From Aldrovandia affinis (Eukaryota; Chordata; Actinopteri; Notacanthiformes; Halosauridae): a DNA stretch of 64,000 bases. The DNA lies in the NCBI GenBank assembly GCA_029706075.1, contig JAINUG010000114.1, positions 682,001 through 746,000 on the forward strand, written 5' to 3'. Of the stretch, positions 24,301-34,277 are shown piece by piece. The position numbers and the translations under genes were made by a program. Positions within the stretch are counted from its first letter, which is position 1, and every line of letters begins with the position of its first letter. Below the pieces are notes generated by a model, which was not told the origin of the DNA, made no database searches, and saw nothing but the letters and a program-made list of their open reading frames with translations.

Positions 24301-26686
24301 AACTTTCTGGCAAAGAATGGTCAATATGTGCATGTGTCAACAAAACAGAAAGCTCTCCACAATTCTGGTCTGTATGGTATGGTGGCAAGAAGGAAGCCAC
24401 TATGCACAGTCCACATTCAGTCCTGTAAAAAAAACACTCTGAAGCCACGTGGCAAAAAGTGTTGTGGTCAGATGAAACCAAGATATACATTTTTGACCTA
24501 AATGCAAAACATTACGTTTGGCAAAAAACCAATACAGCACATCATCCAAAGAACTGTAAGAAATGGTGGTGGCAGCATTCTGTTATCGGGGTGTTTCTTG
24601 TCAGCAGGGACTGGGGCACTTGTCAGGATATAAGGGAAAATAGTTGGAGGGAGATACAGAATGATTATTTTTTCCTTTTTGGGGGGAATTTTTGTTTCAG
24701 ATTTTTATCCCATTTTCTCCCAATTTGGTAGCCAATTAGACCCACTATTTAAGTAAATCCCCCCTAGTAATGTGAGTTCGCTGCCATAGTCCTGCAACCG
24801 GTAGCAACACGTGACCTAACACCTCTTCCGAGACGGCACTCGCCCAAGTATCAACCGTAACCCAGTATACTGCAGGGCCACTCTTATGCGCAGCGAATCT
24901 CATGTCGGCTTCCCTCCCCCCTCCCTGGGGTGGACAGCCAATCGCCGCCCCCGGTGGCGCTCCCAGCCAGAGCCGACTCTGGCGAGACGGGGAATTGAAC
25001 CCCGGTCTCCGTGGCCAGCGTCGGACGTTGTAACCACTGGGCCACGCGGGAGGCCGAGATACAGACATTCTTGAGGAAAACCTGCTGCCTTCTACAAGAA
25101 AGTTGAAATTGAGAAGGAGTTTCACCTTTCAGTCTGACAATGACCCAAAGCACACAGATGAAGCAACAGTGGAGTGGCAAAAAAACAAAAAGGTGAATGT
25201 CCTTGAGTGACCTAGTCAGTGTCCTGACCTAAATCCTATTGAAAACCTATAGAAGGACTTGAAGTGCAGTCCATCGATGGTCCCCCATGCAATGACTGCG
25301 CTTGAATAGTTCTGTAAGGAAGAATGGGGAGATGTTGCCCAATATAGGTGTGCAAAGATGGTAGACATATCCAAACAGACTCGTGTATGTATATACTGTG
25401 TGTGTGTGACCTTATCCCTCCTATTATGTTTGAGATTAATTTGATCCCAAACAGTTTCACATTACTAAAAATCTCTTCTTTATACAAAGGTGGTGCTCAG
25501 GGTCAATTTGACCCCACATTCTGTAAGTGGATTGAACTTGTGAAAAAATGTCTTTCACGCCACTTTGACCTTGACGGTAAAGTAGACAAGAAAGTATCAG
25601 AAACAGAGTGCAAAAGAGGATCCTGTTTATCATCTGATTAAAATTAGTATTCAGGATCACAAACCAAAAATGAAGGGACATCATCTTTCTCAGCCACTAC
25701 CTACAAGAGTGGAGATGTTTATGTACAAAAATAGCTAAATAGTATCATCCCCATCATGTGCATAGTGGTATTAATAGGTTATATAGGTAATAAGCCTATA
25801 GTACTGTAAATGTTTGTACATTGATTCAAAATATTATTACTATTGTAATGTTTGTGAATGCAAAAGTAAAACAATACAATAGTAATGTTATTAAACTCAC
25901 ATATCAAGTATGTTCCTTTTCTTATGAAAACAAGATCAAAACACATTAGTGAAAAGCTTGCAAATAGCACACATCTCTACCAGATGGACAGAATGTAGCC
26001 TACAGTTTAATCAAAATGAGTAGTACACTGCAAGTTTTGTAATAATGAATGAGTGTTGTAGTATAAAGTAAATGTGTTCTAAAAAGACCAAAAAAATCGC
26101 ATATCTTCTTATTTTTGTAATTATACAAGAAAAACACAAGGATCATTTAGAACACATTTTTTTGGTATAAAATATGTTTGTATGACTGTTTTATTGCTGG
26201 GGTCAATTTGACCCCGAACACAGCAGATGTTATTACATTTAAACATAATAGGAGGGTTCAGTAACATGTACATTTACGTATTTTTACAGTAGACATAGCA
26301 ATGCGTTTGTGTGTTTGTGTGCATATGTTTTAGCAATGCGTCACACAATTCACTGATATGAAGGGCAACAAGATCATAATCAGCATATCAGTAGCCTATG
26401 GGTAAATTGTCTTGCGAATTGCCGAAGAGATTTATACACCTTGGTTCAAGACCAGAGAACCTCGAACACTGCCCAGTCTCCATGCACATGCATTTTCCTG
26501 TCAATACAGTATTATCCCAATTTAAACAGCATTCCCCAGACTACGCAAGCAGCTATTTTTACACGCAATCTTTCACGCGCACTGCAATTCGGGCAATCTC
26601 GTCTCACCTTCGCAATCACCCGCATTGGCAATGTCAAGGACAATGCAAAGAAATATAACAACAGTTAGAACACTTGAACATGGCAT
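18307..26686 (-). CDS. cdnf: Cerebral dopamine neurotrophic factor, 4 exons, 178 aa
   Basis: Coding exons: 26608-26686, 21131-21258, 18971-19112 and 18307-18494 (stop 18307-18309). All junctions have GT/AG and the phases agree; the sum is 537 nt. CDNF/MANF proteins are secreted or ER-held survival factors with an N-terminal saposin-like domain and a C-terminal SAP-like domain. Exon 1 gives a hydrophobic signal peptide ([16 protein letters not shown]) and then GDCE. Exon 2 starts with [10 protein letters not shown]. Exon 3 holds [25 protein letters not shown] and DSQICELRY. Exon 4 holds [20 protein letters not shown] and [15 protein letters not shown]. All eight family cysteines are present, including the CRAC (CXXC) pair. 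The C-terminus is PTDL, an ER-retention-like tetrapeptide (human CDNF ends KTEL). Length is close to human (187 aa). Introns carry a SINE, a Harbinger with a nested hAT, and several Tc1/LTR/piggyBac elements. It shares its promoter interval with hspa14. Confidence 0.95.
18755..18925 (+). mobile_element. tRNA-derived SINE, 5'-truncated, in cdnf intron 3
   Basis: It matches the downstream part of the SINE at 36831: gttcaatcaccaggtgggac, cccttgagcaagatacttaa, tataaatggattgga and ctctggaaaagagcgtctgc, in the same order. The tRNA-like head is missing. Confidence 0.75.
19237..19310 (-). repeat. Repeat tail with the CCTGGTTAAATA motif (minus)
   Basis: On the minus strand this reads tctcttacaaaagagatt... 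then ttcctggttaaataca. Related short copies are at 59850-59962 (plus) and 31355-31400 (minus). It lies in cdnf intron 2. Confidence 0.55.
19770..21023 (+). mobile_element. PIF/Harbinger element with a relic transposase, split by a nested hAT
   Basis: Terminal inverted repeats AGGCCTAAA (19770) and TTTAGGCCT (ending 21023) are flanked by the 3-bp target duplication TAA (19767-19769 and 21024-21026), as expected for PIF/Harbinger (TWA). On the plus strand 20738-20860 keeps a nuclease N-terminus: [20 protein letters not shown], then PLITHQ. The catalytic part is deleted. The subterminal regions share ACGCGTACGCGT-like stretches. It lies in cdnf intron 2. Confidence 0.8.
19941..20540 (+). mobile_element. 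Non-autonomous hAT element nested in the Harbinger copy
   Basis: It starts CAGGGTTTCTCAAACTTTTT, a hAT terminus common in fish, and ends in ggcgacccccgttg. The target TTTTAATG (8 bp, the hAT duplication length) is present at 19933-19940 and 20541-20548; counting adjacent bases the direct repeat is 11 bp. No transposase frame is visible. Confidence 0.7.
21755..21976 (+). mobile_element. Tc1/mariner-type end fragment, interrupted by the LTR at 21977
   Basis: It carries the familiar outer region of fish Tc1-type elements (gggtgtaaaagtattcactc, then gaccctgaa-like and caattgattgcaccagaggt). The same motif resumes after the LTR at 22948 with gtgtcttcgcaaaaggggtg. Confidence 0.6.
21977..22947 (+). 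mobile_element. Solo-LTR-like element, copy 2 (971 bp)
   Basis: It opens TGTGGAGGGCGTTGGTCTCG and closes ATTGTCACGTGTGACA(T). The host bases GTGTCT occur on both sides (21971-21976 and 22948-22953), so the target duplication is 5-6 bp. It is collinear with copy 1 at 15905, including tatttaagagcaggtggggc and cccgaaagcttcgcggcgag. It differs by a private (GTCAGTCG)n expansion at 22316-22354 and lacks copy 1's internal duplication. It lies in cdnf intron 1. Confidence 0.75.
23001..23662. mobile_element. Tc1/mariner deletion element with a nested SINE
   Basis: The inverted ends are ctggtaactgtcaaaataaa (23001) and tttatttttgcagttccctg (ending 23662). A late transposase piece survives around 23395-23470 (protein sense near CCAGACCTAATTGAACACTT, the SPDL-IEHLW motif). 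A tRNA-derived SINE is nested at 23224-23375. Confidence 0.65.
23224..23375 (-). mobile_element. tRNA-derived SINE (minus), nested
   Basis: The plus-strand head reads gccatttagcagacgctttt then atccaaagcgacttacagta. The other end, read on the minus strand, is tRNA-like with agcatggcattggcaacgct and a B-box style gtgggttcaatcccc. A sister copy is at 30517-30662. The A-box half is degraded here. Confidence 0.7.
23670..25400 (+). pseudogene. Tc1-like transposase relic split by a SINE
   Basis: Plus-strand frames spell successive Tc1 blocks: [18 protein letters not shown] (HTH), [13 protein letters not shown], the first catalytic Asp in [35 protein letters not shown], then after the [17 protein letters not shown] (second Asp) and CPDLNPIEN (third acidic residue) before KDLKC. 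Stops and frame changes occur at several points, so it is dead. The SINE at 24661-25055 interrupts it exactly at the IQND/EIQT junction. Confidence 0.88.
24661..25055 (-). mobile_element. tRNA-derived SINE (minus) with a 10-bp target duplication
   Basis: The 395-bp insert is flanked by GAGATACAGA at 24651-24660 and 25056-25065. Read on the minus strand it begins ggcctcccgcgtggcccagt (A-box region tggcccagtgg). The B-box follows at about 25000 (ggggttcaattccccg), then a GC-rich body. It ends in a T-rich stretch at the low-coordinate side. It is a tRNA-headed SINE, not a tRNA gene. Confidence 0.9.
25416..26256. mobile_element. piggyBac-like non-autonomous element
   Basis: A 16-bp perfect terminal inverted repeat, CCCTCCTATTATGTTT, starts at 25416, and its complement AAACATAATAGGAGGG ends at 26256. 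CCCT/CCCY termini suggest piggyBac. A second subterminal repeat (gggtcaatttgacccc, itself palindromic) occurs near both ends (25500 and 26200). The expected TTAA duplication is not intact (TTAT on the left, TTCA on the right). No transposase frame is visible. It lies in cdnf intron 1. Confidence 0.6.
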
Positions 26687-27009
26687 GTCTAATGTTTGTC
26701 AAGACGTTAAAGTAAAAGAAACACTGCAAACTTGCGAGGGTGTGGAAATATGGTCGATTCTAAAGTTGTATTGGTTAAAACTTAAACTGTTATCTATTGG
26801 TTGGTTTAATTAATACGTCATGGGGTGCATGTTCTATTGGACATTTCTGTTATAACCCAATTTGTGATTTGTCAAACCACCACCTGATTCCAAATGTACG
26901 TGTTTTCTATTGGGTAACAGGAAAAGGTGGGTTTTTTTTATTGGACATCACCCTGCAATGCATTTCACACAGTTTCCGATAGTCCTTACACTTACAACGC
27001 AAAAGAAGC
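26687..27009. promoter_or_regulatory. Bidirectional cdnf/hspa14 promoter with six CCAAT boxes
   Basis: Only 323 bp separate the two start codons, which point away from each other. The interval has ATTGG at 26770, 26796, 26836, 26909 and 26940 and CCAAT at 26857, and a TACGTCA (CRE/ATF-like, 26814-26820). No clear TATA box is seen. Multiple NF-Y type CCAAT boxes in a short head-to-head interval are typical of bidirectional promoters and of chaperone genes. Sharing is inferred; I did not find a perfect ERSE (CCAAT-N9-CCACG). Confidence 0.8.
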
Positions 27010-30000
27010 ATGGCTGCCATAGGAGTGCACTTCGGACACACATGTGCCTGTGTGGCGATTTTCAAGGTAATTCTCCGCTTTGTTGATGCGAATGTTAGCT
27101 ACCGAGCTAAAATGTGGTAAACGGTTGTTACCTATGTGTAATGTTTTTCTTCGGCTACAAAATGGCACATTTAGCCTAGATAGCAACTATATAGCACACA
27201 TCCAGCTAACAGTAGCTAACAGAAAGGTACAATATACAAGGAGGATTGCGCCAGGCAGCGTTTAAACACTGTGTCCAAATGTTGTGTGCCATGTAAGTGC
27301 TTGCTAAGGTATTGGTAAGGTAAACCATTACTTGAAAACTATAGTAAATTAAACTGTATTTTCTTTCTTTAGGATGGGAGAGCCGATGTTGTGGCAAATG
27401 ATGCTGGGGACCGAGTCACACCCGTAGTTGTCGCATACAGAGACACAGAACAGGTAACGTTACAAGCTAACGTTAGCTACGAAACTCAAATGGCTGTCTT
27501 TGTAACGTTATCGGCAGTCAAATCATTGTCAGTTAATGTCATGTATTTCAGGTTGTTGGAATAGCAGCGAAGCAAGGCAGAATAAGGAATGCAGCCAACA
27601 CTGTGGTCAAAGTGAAACAGATTCTGGGAAGAAGGTGAAGTGTGTGTGTGTGTGCGCCCTCGGCCCCTTCATGTCATTGCACCTCAGTAGATATGCAAAC
27701 AATGTACAACTTACAGTATAAGTAAATATACAATACTAAATACTGCTTCTAACATTTTGCAGCTCGCTCTCTGGTGACGTATTCCATCTTTTGCACTTTT
27801 GTATTTATATTTTCCTCTTTATAGTTTTGATGACCCAGAAGTTGAGAAACACTTAGCTGAAAGTAAATGCCCGGTAAGTAGACCTAAGATGCAGTTAAAA
27901 TATTCTGTATGATAATTTGTGAAATTCTAATTTGACATGTTTTGTGTATTATGAACAAGGTTATCAACAAGGATAATAAGCCAAGGTATGAAATTGACAC
28001 CGGAGACACGACCAAAATCGTATCACCCGAAGAAGTGGCAAAATTAGTCTTCCACAAAATGAAAGGTAAGCCTGACTGCAACCAGTTTATAAATTGTACT
28101 AAGCAATTCAAAAGCTAATGTTGGAGGCTAATCTGTTCATATGTATTAAACAATAATCAATTGGTAAGATAAATAGTTTGTAGGTTATATTTTCTCTAAT
28201 TTGTTGACTTTTTATAGGTTTTTTCTCTCACACTTGTCTTTTGCCATTTTCAGAAACAGCTCAGTCAGCTTTGGGTTCTGACGTAACAGATGCTGTCATT
28301 ACTGTGCCTTTCGAATTTGGAGAGATGCAAAAGAATGCACTGAGGTAAGCTACAAACAATATTCTACATATGCCTCTTAAAATGATATAATATAATATAT
28401 TATAATATACAACTGAATATAGTGTTAGAAACCTAAGAGACTGAATATATGGCATAAACACTGCCCCTTCCCTTAGACAAGCAGCAGAAGGAGCTGGCTT
28501 CAATGTGCTGAGATTGATTCATGAGCCATCAGCAGCCCTGCTTGCCTATGGCATTGGCCAGGACACGGCCACTGGAAAGAGGTAAAAGTTGCAGAAAACC
28601 TTTTTTCTTTCTTTCTCATCTACAGGTGTATGCATCCCCTGTCCACAGATTGTGTAACAATGTGTCACAGACAGTCACCGCACGCAGCAAGTCCGTCATC
28701 CATTGAATGACTCAATACCAAAGGCCATGTTACATGAATAGAACTGAAAGCCATTTTTGACTAACCTAATGGAGGACATTCACATTTAATGTCCATGTGA
28801 TTGGCTTGTCATTGCCTGTTGATCAATCACTTGTATTTACTGCTACTCCTTCATCATTACATGTAACAGTGGCTAATTATTTATTTGTGAAAGTCAGTGA
28901 TCTTGCTTCCCCCCCCCCAGCCACGTGCTGGTGTACAAGCTTGGGGGTACGTCCCTCACGGTGACAGTAATGGAGGTGAACAGTGGGCTGTACCGAGTGC
29001 TGGCCACACACACTGACCATAGCACCGGGGGAGAGAGCTTCACGCAGGCCCTAGCCCAGCATCTCGCATCAGAGTTTAAAAGGTGAGAAAGCAATGTGTG
29101 CATGACCACAACTTTTAAGTACAGATAGTTTAAGGAAAGATTTTAAAAATGGATACACTTATGATATATCACAAAAACAGATGGACGGATGTTTTGCTTC
29201 GATGTAGTGCAGAGACACATTACACATTGTATTGAGCACGCCTGTATCCTCTGATTGTAGATCACCAGTGATCCTTGCACTCAGATGTTTATCACTGTGA
29301 CTGTAGGTCCTTTAAGCATGATGTCACGGGAAACCCCAGAGCCATGATGAAACTGATGAACAGTGCAGATGGTGCCAAGCACATCCTGTCCACTCTGAGT
29401 AGCTCCAACTGCTTTGTGGACTCGCTGTACGATGGGATGGACTTTGACTGCAGTGTGTCCAGGTGAGTTGGTGGTTTATAACATAGTGTGTCATATATAT
29501 CCATGTGGTGAACATAATGCCTTTGCTTAACAGTATTTGGACCATTAATGATCCTCTGACGCTTTGTTGGTCTCTTTTTCAGGGCAAGGTTTGAACTTCT
29601 ATGCTCCTCTCTCTTCAGTAAGAGCATACAGCCAATCAAAGCTCTCCTGGAGCAGGTCGGCCTCTCGAGCTGTGATATCAGTAAGGTGAAGTGAAATCTC
29701 AACTGTGGGGACTTTTGGGGAGTCATGAAAAACTGTAAAATGATGGTGTGCAACTCATCTCAAGCTGCCACCAACGTGCAGAACCCAGCAAGTCATGCAC
29801 AGCAGCCATTTTTGCATAATAACACTGTATAAATCAGATGAGTACACTACCGTATGTACTGTTCAAGAATACGTCCGTCTACCTTAACAGGTGGTGCTGT
29901 GCGGGGGCTCTGCCCGGATCCCCAAGCTGCAGCAGATGATCCAGGATCTCTTCCCTGACGTGGAGCTCCTCAGTTCCATCACCACCGACGAGGTCATCCC

Positions 30001-33000
30001 CGTGGGTGCTGCTATTGAGGCAGGGATCCTGTTGGGCAGGGATAGCTCCTCCCTGGAGGAAGATTGCATCACGGTGGACTGCTGTGCCAGGGACATCCTG
30101 GTGAAGGTAAGAAGAGAGATGGCCACACTCATGATGTCATGTGATATCAACCTAACAGAGCCTGTCCCTCAAGTACTTTTATGAAGAGAACGGACAAAAA
30201 AACCTTTCTAAACATTTGTTCAGCTTTCAAGGCTACATTGACCGTTAAGTCATATGGTGAACCTGGTATTGAGTTAGCTAGTTGTCTGAGAACAGTTGCT
30301 CAGCATTCTTGACTTGAATTGTCTTCAAAAATAGTTAGTAACAGTTTGAAATACCTCAAAAAGATCGAATTACCATTTATGAATATGGACTATTATATAA
30401 GGTGTGCTTTTGTCAGACGATGGTAGTTTTGCACAGCTTCCTTTTGGAAGGACACTCATGTGCTAAGAGCAAACACTCTTTGGTGGTAATAATAATAATA
30501 ATATATAATAATAATATATGGCATTTAGCAGACGCTTTTATCCAAAGCGACTTACAGTAGTGAATGCGTACATTTTTTCAGTGTATGTGGTCCCAGTGGG
30601 AAATGAACCCACAACCTAAGCATTGCCAACGCCGTGCTCTACCAACTGAGCCACACAGAACCTGGTACTTTAAAGTGCGTCAAAAATTCACGATTGTATT
30701 GCTTTATCAACCGTTGCTCTTAAGTTTTCAACTGAAACTCTGTTCACTGTCGCACATTGACTTCCTTTTACATCCTGGTCTGTGCTTCTGCTAAGTGGAC
30801 CATTTACCACCCAGCCAAGGGTTTCCATAGCATACGGTCTGTTATTTTGAATATTAATAACTTGCCATGGCTCTAATACTTTGGAAGCATTTATTCCAAT
30901 GAGTAATCCAATCTCTGCATTGATGGGAAGTGTAGCCTCATTCAGATAGGACCATCTTCTAATGTCAGCTTGCGAGGGCATGTCTTCTGGAGTAACAGGA
31001 ATCTTACTTTGGGTATATACTTCTGGAAGTTCCATGAAAGTGGTAGTCTCAAGTAGGGCTGTCCCCGACTAAAACAAATCTTGGTCGACCAGCAGTCGTA
31101 CTTTTTTTCCTATATGCACACTGCGCTTGTCTCATGTTTTATAACTTTCTTAAGTGAATGACACAAATGAGTAACAATAGGCTTTATGGAGCCGGAGTTC
31201 AAGATTACCTGAAAGAAAGAAAAAACGTCTCCGTTCCGAGCCTCCTCTTCATGCTTGCAGATTCTGCCGTTGCGGTATGGCCACATAATAGGCTGATGCT
31301 TTTACTTGACCACAACCATAACACATTCTAATGCGTAGGCTATGTTTTATTTAATTAACCAGGTTGGTCTCATTGGGATTTAAAATCTCTTTTGCAAAAA
31401 AATAGGCTAAAAACCAAACGATCACACATAGCCTAGTGTCTTAAATTGTAGCCTAAAGCTGAACATAAAGTGGCTATAGCCTATCCAAAATAACTTGAGT
31501 CGGAGACCATCCCATGGCCTACTTCCCCAGTCGTTTCATGTTATGGCACAGGAACAGTAGCTTGTCTACATTTTTTTGGCAAAAGGCTGCTCCTCGTTTT
31601 ATTAATGATAAACCCTGCCTTGGAAAATGCGCTTGCCAAGTTCCACTTTTTTTGGATCGTCCGCAAATAAAATGAAATTCCCAAATCCATCTTTTTTCTA
31701 TGACATGATGTTCTTCGGTTATATCGAAATTAGTAATTAAAGTATGCCTATATCACTAATCTTAACTGTAGGCAAATCTTAGGCTACAATTAAAATGCAC
31801 ATTCACGTGCCTAAAACAAGAAGGATACAATATAGGCTACATGAAAGGGGGTGTTACGCATGTTAGTTATAAATGTATAAACCATACAATTAGCAAAACA
31901 CATTTATTATAAAATGTTACTTTTATTAGTTTTGCAGAATTATTCACAACATTACTATTACCTTAACTGCCTAATATAATTTAAAGAGAACATGTATAGG
32001 CCTAGCTATGTTAAGAGTGAAGGACTGTCATTGCCATACTCGCAGCATCCAGAATGGATTATTTTACTGACAAGCACGCCGAACTGTGGCGCGAATCTAG
32101 GCGTCTCATGCTGCGTGGAGAATATTTTTTTAAATGTAAAAAAAATGTGCTCGACCAAAACAAATCTCGGTCGACCAACAGCCAATCGACCAGTCGACTA
32201 AATGGGGTCAGCTCTAGTCTCAAGCCCACATACCTCCAGTCCATGTATTCTAAAATTTACAACTGGTTTATCCTGTCCCATTGTCTTTAACAGAATATCT
32301 TGTTCTTGTTCCCCTGACATGAAGCTTTTCCATTAGCTTCTCGATGCAAAAGGTTACTGAACTGCCCAAATCCAAGAATGCATGTGTTTGAGGTGTGTTT
32401 GATTTCAACAGGCAAAATGGCAAGACTGCAATTGTTGTTGCTGGCCCCAGTGTAGAAAGAGAAATCATAGCACTGCATTAGGTCTCATCACTGGTCTCTC
32501 CAGCAGACCTTTCCCTTTTAACAGTTTTCCTCTTTGATATGAACATGTAGCAAACTGGGCTGCTTTTTCTGACATATTGCAAATCATTATTTTCTTTCAG
32601 TCTCTGCTTGTGTGTCCTCCAGTTAAACACCAAAAACAAACCCCTTTAGTTCTGAGAAACTCCATCTTTTGTTTGTGGGGTTTTACTTTCAATTTTTTAC
32701 ACAATTCCATTGTGTGGTCTCCTGAACAGAACAAGCATGGCTTTAGAAGTACAGCTTTGTTATTGATATCCTGTGTCTTTTCGGATGGGTATTCACTTTC
32801 ACAGGCTCAACAGGCACTGCTGATATAGCAGTGGCAAAGTTGCTCCTGCTTCCTGGCTTGAGCTTAGGCAGGGGTCTTGTATCAAAAGGCTTGTTTCCTG
32901 GAATCTTACCAGGGATGGTATCATGAATATCACCAAATACTGGATCTGATGCAATTTTAGCCTACAATTTTTTTTTGATGCAATTTTAGCTGTTAACAAA

Positions 33001-34277
33001 ATTAATTAGGCCATTGAAGTTTGCTCTGTGATCGGTTCGCACTTGGATTTCACATGCAATTTGTGTCTTAAATGGAATGGTAGTTTAGAGATGATTGTTC
33101 TCATATTTGTGGGAATATTTGTCTCTTGCATGTATTCAATGTCTGCCATTGCTTTACAGCATCCTCTTAAGAATAGTGCATAAGCATGCAAAGCTTTACA
33201 GTCCTCTGCTTGGATGATGCAAGGAAGTCCAGAGGGTCGTACACAGAACAGATGAGAGAAAGTATACCTATTCTGGTGGGAGGATATGTTTTTGTCACTA
33301 CTCTGAATGACAAAGTGTGTGGTTCCACATCCCAGCTTTACTCCTAGTGCCTTGTCAACTGGCAAGTTATCTCAGTCCAGGTCAAGCTCTTTAACTTCTT
33401 TAGCTTTTTCCTGAAGCCAAGACTGCCCGGTTGTTGCTTGTCCATTTTCTTAGCCTAAAACCTCCTTTTGCACAGATCGCTCAGGTCTTGAAGAAGCAAT
33501 GGCCTAGTTTTCTGAGGATACAGCTTTAAGAAGATCATAAACATAAAATCACTTGTTTTTATGGGTACTTTGTGTTCACAGGCCATCAATGTTATTAATT
33601 ATCTCCCCTATAGGAAGCAGATGACTCTGGAGCAGAAGTGTACACAGTGCTGTTCCCATCCGGGACACCTCTCCCAGCGCGGCGGCAGCAAACTCTGCAG
33701 GGCCCCGGGAGCCTATCCTCCATCTGTCTGGAGCTGTACCAGTCATTGGGCCACAACAGCATCCTCCAGGAGAAAGTGGCACAGGTAGGGCTCTGCTACA
33801 GAGCTCCCATCCACAATTAACACCATACTTTTTACATTCACACCCAGTATTGGAGAACTGATATTTGTTTAATATTCAGTATTTTATATACAATATATTT
33901 TGCCAAGGAAAACATTACACTAACACTGTACACCTTACACTGAATCTTGTGATTAGTCTCATTCCCTCAGTCATCTTTGTTTTACAGATTGTCCTCAATA
34001 ACCTTGAACCAAAAGAGCAAAACCATGACATTGTTACAGTTGTTACAATGAAAAGGTAGGGTGCTTTTTTCCTTCCTATTCTGTTGAATTATTGACAAGT
34101 GGTGAGATGCAGATTGCTGTTAAGGAATTATTTCCCCCCCCCTCCCCCTCCTAAACCTTAACCAAGATTAATTTCTGGTGTTTGCTTGATTTGTACAGGG
34201 ATGGATCCTTACATGTTACTTGTACGGAGCAAGGAAGTGGCAAGTCTGAAGCGGTCACCGTAGCAGTTGCATCTTGA
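27010..34277 (+). CDS. hspa14: Heat shock 70 kDa protein 14 (Hsp70L1), 14 exons, 508 aa
   Basis: Exons: 27010-27066, 27373-27453, 27552-27634, 27825-27873, 27960-28065, 28254-28344, 28477-28581, 28921-29082, 29307-29462, 29583-29685, 29891-30106, 33614-33784, 33988-34055, 34199-34277 (TGA). Every junction is GT/AG and all phases agree (1527 nt). HSPA14 is the cytosolic atypical Hsp70 that pairs with DNAJC2 on ribosomes (mammalian RAC) to help nascent-chain folding. The protein runs from [19 protein letters not shown] through [75 protein letters not shown] and [14 protein letters not shown] to a short beta substrate domain without the alpha-helical lid, as in human (509 aa). A polyA signal attaaa is at 34478-34483. 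Intron 11 (3.5 kb) is swollen by a SINE and a BEL/Pao fragment holding a hAT. The gene converges on dclre1c. Confidence 0.97.
30517..30662 (-). mobile_element. tRNA-derived SINE (minus) in hspa14 intron 11
   Basis: On the minus strand the head reads tgtggctcagttggtagagc (A-box) and ttgtgggttcatttcccact (B-box). The other end is ggcatttagcagacgctttt. It is the same family as 23224-23375, with a better preserved tRNA part. An AAT-rich microsatellite precedes it (30487-30518). Confidence 0.85.
30690..33480 (-). mobile_element. BEL/Pao LTR-retroelement fragment, split by a hAT
   Basis: In minus-strand order, 33365-33006 holds a gag/A17-type segment ([32 protein letters not shown]). 32999-32480 holds a decayed linker. 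32478-32225 holds the aspartic-protease region ([12 protein letters not shown] in place of the usual D-S-G-S). 31053-30690 holds the domain that follows it ([22 protein letters not shown]). These are BEL/Pao landmarks. Protease and following domain are in one frame across the position of the nested hAT, so the reading frame was intact there when the hAT inserted. RT, integrase and both LTRs are missing; the gag part has stops and shifts. It is inactive and lies antisense in hspa14 intron 11. Confidence 0.85.
31054..32216. mobile_element. Non-autonomous hAT element, 1163 bp, with a perfect 8-bp duplication
   Basis: The target GTCTCAAG is duplicated at 31046-31053 and 32217-32224. The ends are TAGGGCTG and CAGCTCTA, which are inverted repeats with one mismatch. 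Next to each end lies a cluster of GGTCGACC-type palindromes (ttggtcgaccagcag near 31082; ctcggtcgaccaacagc then cgaccagtcgact near 32167-32200). No transposase frame survives. It interrupts the BEL/Pao fragment. Confidence 0.88.

Noticed and set aside
23224-30662. tRNA genes at 23.3, 25.0, 30.6 and 36.9 kb
   Set aside because: A and B boxes are present, but cloverleaf arms are broken and each is joined to a SINE body; they are SINE heads.
30690-33480. Extra hspa14 exons inside intron 11
   Set aside because: All coding-like frames are antisense and belong to the BEL/Pao fragment; exons 11 and 12 join in phase.
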